Assembly (NCBI GenBank): GCA_002706615.1
Contig: PALS01000007.1
Span: 31,813 to 38,354, forward strand
DNA: 6,542 nt
Reading direction: 5' to 3'
From: Methanobacteriota archaeon
GTDB taxonomy: Archaea; Thermoplasmatota; Poseidoniia; Poseidoniales; Poseidoniaceae
The notes under the pieces are model-generated. The model searched no databases. It was not told the DNA's origin and saw only the letters and a program-made list of their open reading frames with translations. Positions 5,578-6,542 of this stretch are shown here, piece after piece; position 1 is the first letter of the stretch; every line of letters begins with the position of its first letter. The translations under genes were made by a program, and so were the position numbers.

Positions 5578-6542
5578 AGTAACAACTGGAACCAATGTAA
5601 AGAATGCAAGAAGTATACTCGAACATCAAATCGAAATGATGTGGCAGTGGCCTGAAAGAGCAAATGAAGTCCCACCTCTGATGTTCTGGGGTGCTCCTGG
5701 AATTGGAAAGAGCACTTTCATTCGAGACCTATGTGAAGATTATGGCATCGGATTTATCGATGTTAGACTAGCTCAAAGAGAGCCTGTAGATATTCGCGGT
5801 CTGCCTGTTCCTAGAGATGATAAACAAGGCATTGATTGGATCATTTCCTCAGAATGGCCGAGAGAAGGTCAAGAAGGAGTACCTGAAAAAGGCATCATTC
5901 TTTTCGATGAAATTACTGCAGCAGACCCTACTTTACAAGTAGCAGCATACGAATTTATTCTTGATAGAAGATTAGGTCAATTGTATGAAGTTCCTAAGGG
6001 ATGGTACATTGTAGCAGCAGGAAACAGAACGAGCGATTCAGCGGTATCTAGAACCATGTCTAGCGCTCTTGCAAATAGATTCTGCCACATCGAAATAAGA
6101 GCAGATAGTAAATCCTGGATTGACTGGGCAGTAAGTAAAAGGTTAGACCACCGTGTTACAGCATTCATTCGCTTTGCTCCCCATCTACTATTCAATATGG
6201 ACGGAAATCGCGAAAGAGGATGGCCGAGCCCAAGAACATGGGAACGTGTTGCTATTGAAATGGAAATGGCAGAAGCAAGGAAGTTAGAACCGGTTTTAGT
6301 CCACAGTATTATCGAAGGACTAGTAGGTCCTGGAGCAGGAATTGAGTTCATTGGGTTCTTACAATGGAGTGAGCAGATTCCTGACGTGGGAGAGATGCTA
6401 AGGAAAAATATCAGTATCAAAATACCTGAAAGATCCGACCAAAAATATGCTATGGCATCCGCAATAGTACATCATATTAGGCAAGATCAAAAACCCGAGG
6501 AATTGCTAGATGGATTATTTGAGATTCTTTTAGAACTATCAA
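5561..6542 (+). CDS. MoxR-type AAA+ ATPase (3' truncated by window edge)
   Basis: The frame stays open for 327 codons to the window end without a stop. Seen: PPLMFWGAPGIGKS with Walker A GAPGIGKS at residues 44-51; Walker B IILFDE at 112-117; DPTLQVAAYEFILDRRLG (122-139), the conserved segment after Walker B; sensor-1 Asn155 in AAGNR; ALANRF at 169-174, with Arg173 as the likely arginine finger; and WPSPRTW (221-227), with Arg225 as a sensor-2 candidate. These match MoxR/dynein-related (AAA_5-type) ATPases. Residues 68-84 (including REPVDIRGLPVP) are typical of the branch usually paired with a VWA-like or putative metallopeptidase partner. Such ATPases act as chaperones that remodel a VWA partner and its target, for example in metal insertion or complex assembly. 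The ATG at 5561 is supported by GGAGAG six bases upstream. A VWA gene would be expected just past the right edge, but none is visible here. Confidence 0.9.
   Translation, partial: MSTDIKVTTGTNVKNARSILEHQIEMMWQWPERANEVPPLMFWGAPGIGKSTFIRDLCEDYGIGFIDVRLAQREPVDIRGLPVPRDDKQGIDWIISSEWPREGQEGVPEKGIILFDEITAADPTLQVAAYEFILDRRLGQLYEVPKGWYIVAAGNRTSDSAVSRTMSSALANRFCHIEIRADSKSWIDWAVSKRLDHRVTAFIRFAPHLLFNMDGNRERGWPSPRTWERVAIEMEMAEARKLEPVLVHSIIEGLVGPGAGIEFIGFLQWSEQIPDVGEMLRKNISIKIPERSDQKYAMASAIVHHIRQDQKPEELLDGLFEILLELS

Noticed and set aside
5977..6420. 147-codon open frame on the minus strand
   Set aside because: It lies opposite the MoxR-type ATPase, whose motifs are unmistakable, and its translation is rich in Ser, Pro and Ile with no domain; it is a shadow frame.

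Overview
This is a low-GC (roughly 40% by eye) window from an uncultivated-looking prokaryote. It holds five protein genes, all on the + strand. The first is cut by the left edge and the last by the right edge. No rRNA, tRNA, CRISPR array or insertion sequence was seen. Arginine is mostly AGA outside the first gene, GGAGG-type ribosome binding sites precede two genes, and TATA-like AT-rich elements lie in the two longest gaps. This would fit a marine archaeon of the Poseidoniales (Marine Group II) type, but the lineage is a guess: the first gene, icmF, is best known from bacteria.

Layout. Bases 1-1179 encode the C-terminal part (about 392 residues) of a fused B12-dependent isobutyryl-CoA mutase (IcmF). 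It carries the Gln that marks isobutyryl-CoA rather than methylmalonyl-CoA mutases. A 114-bp gap with a T-tract and a small CAAAT/ATTTG dyad separates it from the rest. Bases 1294-2730 encode a classical AAA+ ATPase with an acidic N-terminal helix and a novel-looking N-domain. Bases 2773-3570 encode an unrecognised 265-residue Cys/His-rich protein. A 165-bp gap then carries a long imperfect inverted repeat around a TATA-like core, followed by a strong Shine-Dalgarno. Bases 3736-5577 encode an unrecognised 613-residue protein whose N-terminal half looks like a leucine-rich or beta-solenoid repeat. Its end overlaps by 17 bases the start of a MoxR-type AAA+ ATPase (5561 onward), which remains open at the right edge.

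Working together. The icmF gene is metabolic and probably unrelated to what follows. The other four genes look like one accessory module: two AAA+ ATPases of different clades, each next to an orphan protein. MoxR-type ATPases normally act with a von Willebrand factor A (VWA) protein encoded next door, so a VWA or VWA-like metallopeptidase gene is expected just beyond the right edge. The module could be a chaperone or remodelling machine, or a conflict system of the MoxR-VWA kind. The sequence alone does not decide which.

A compositional signal also stands out. Asp is GAC when the next codon begins with C, while Asn stays AAT in the same context, so GATC is avoided.
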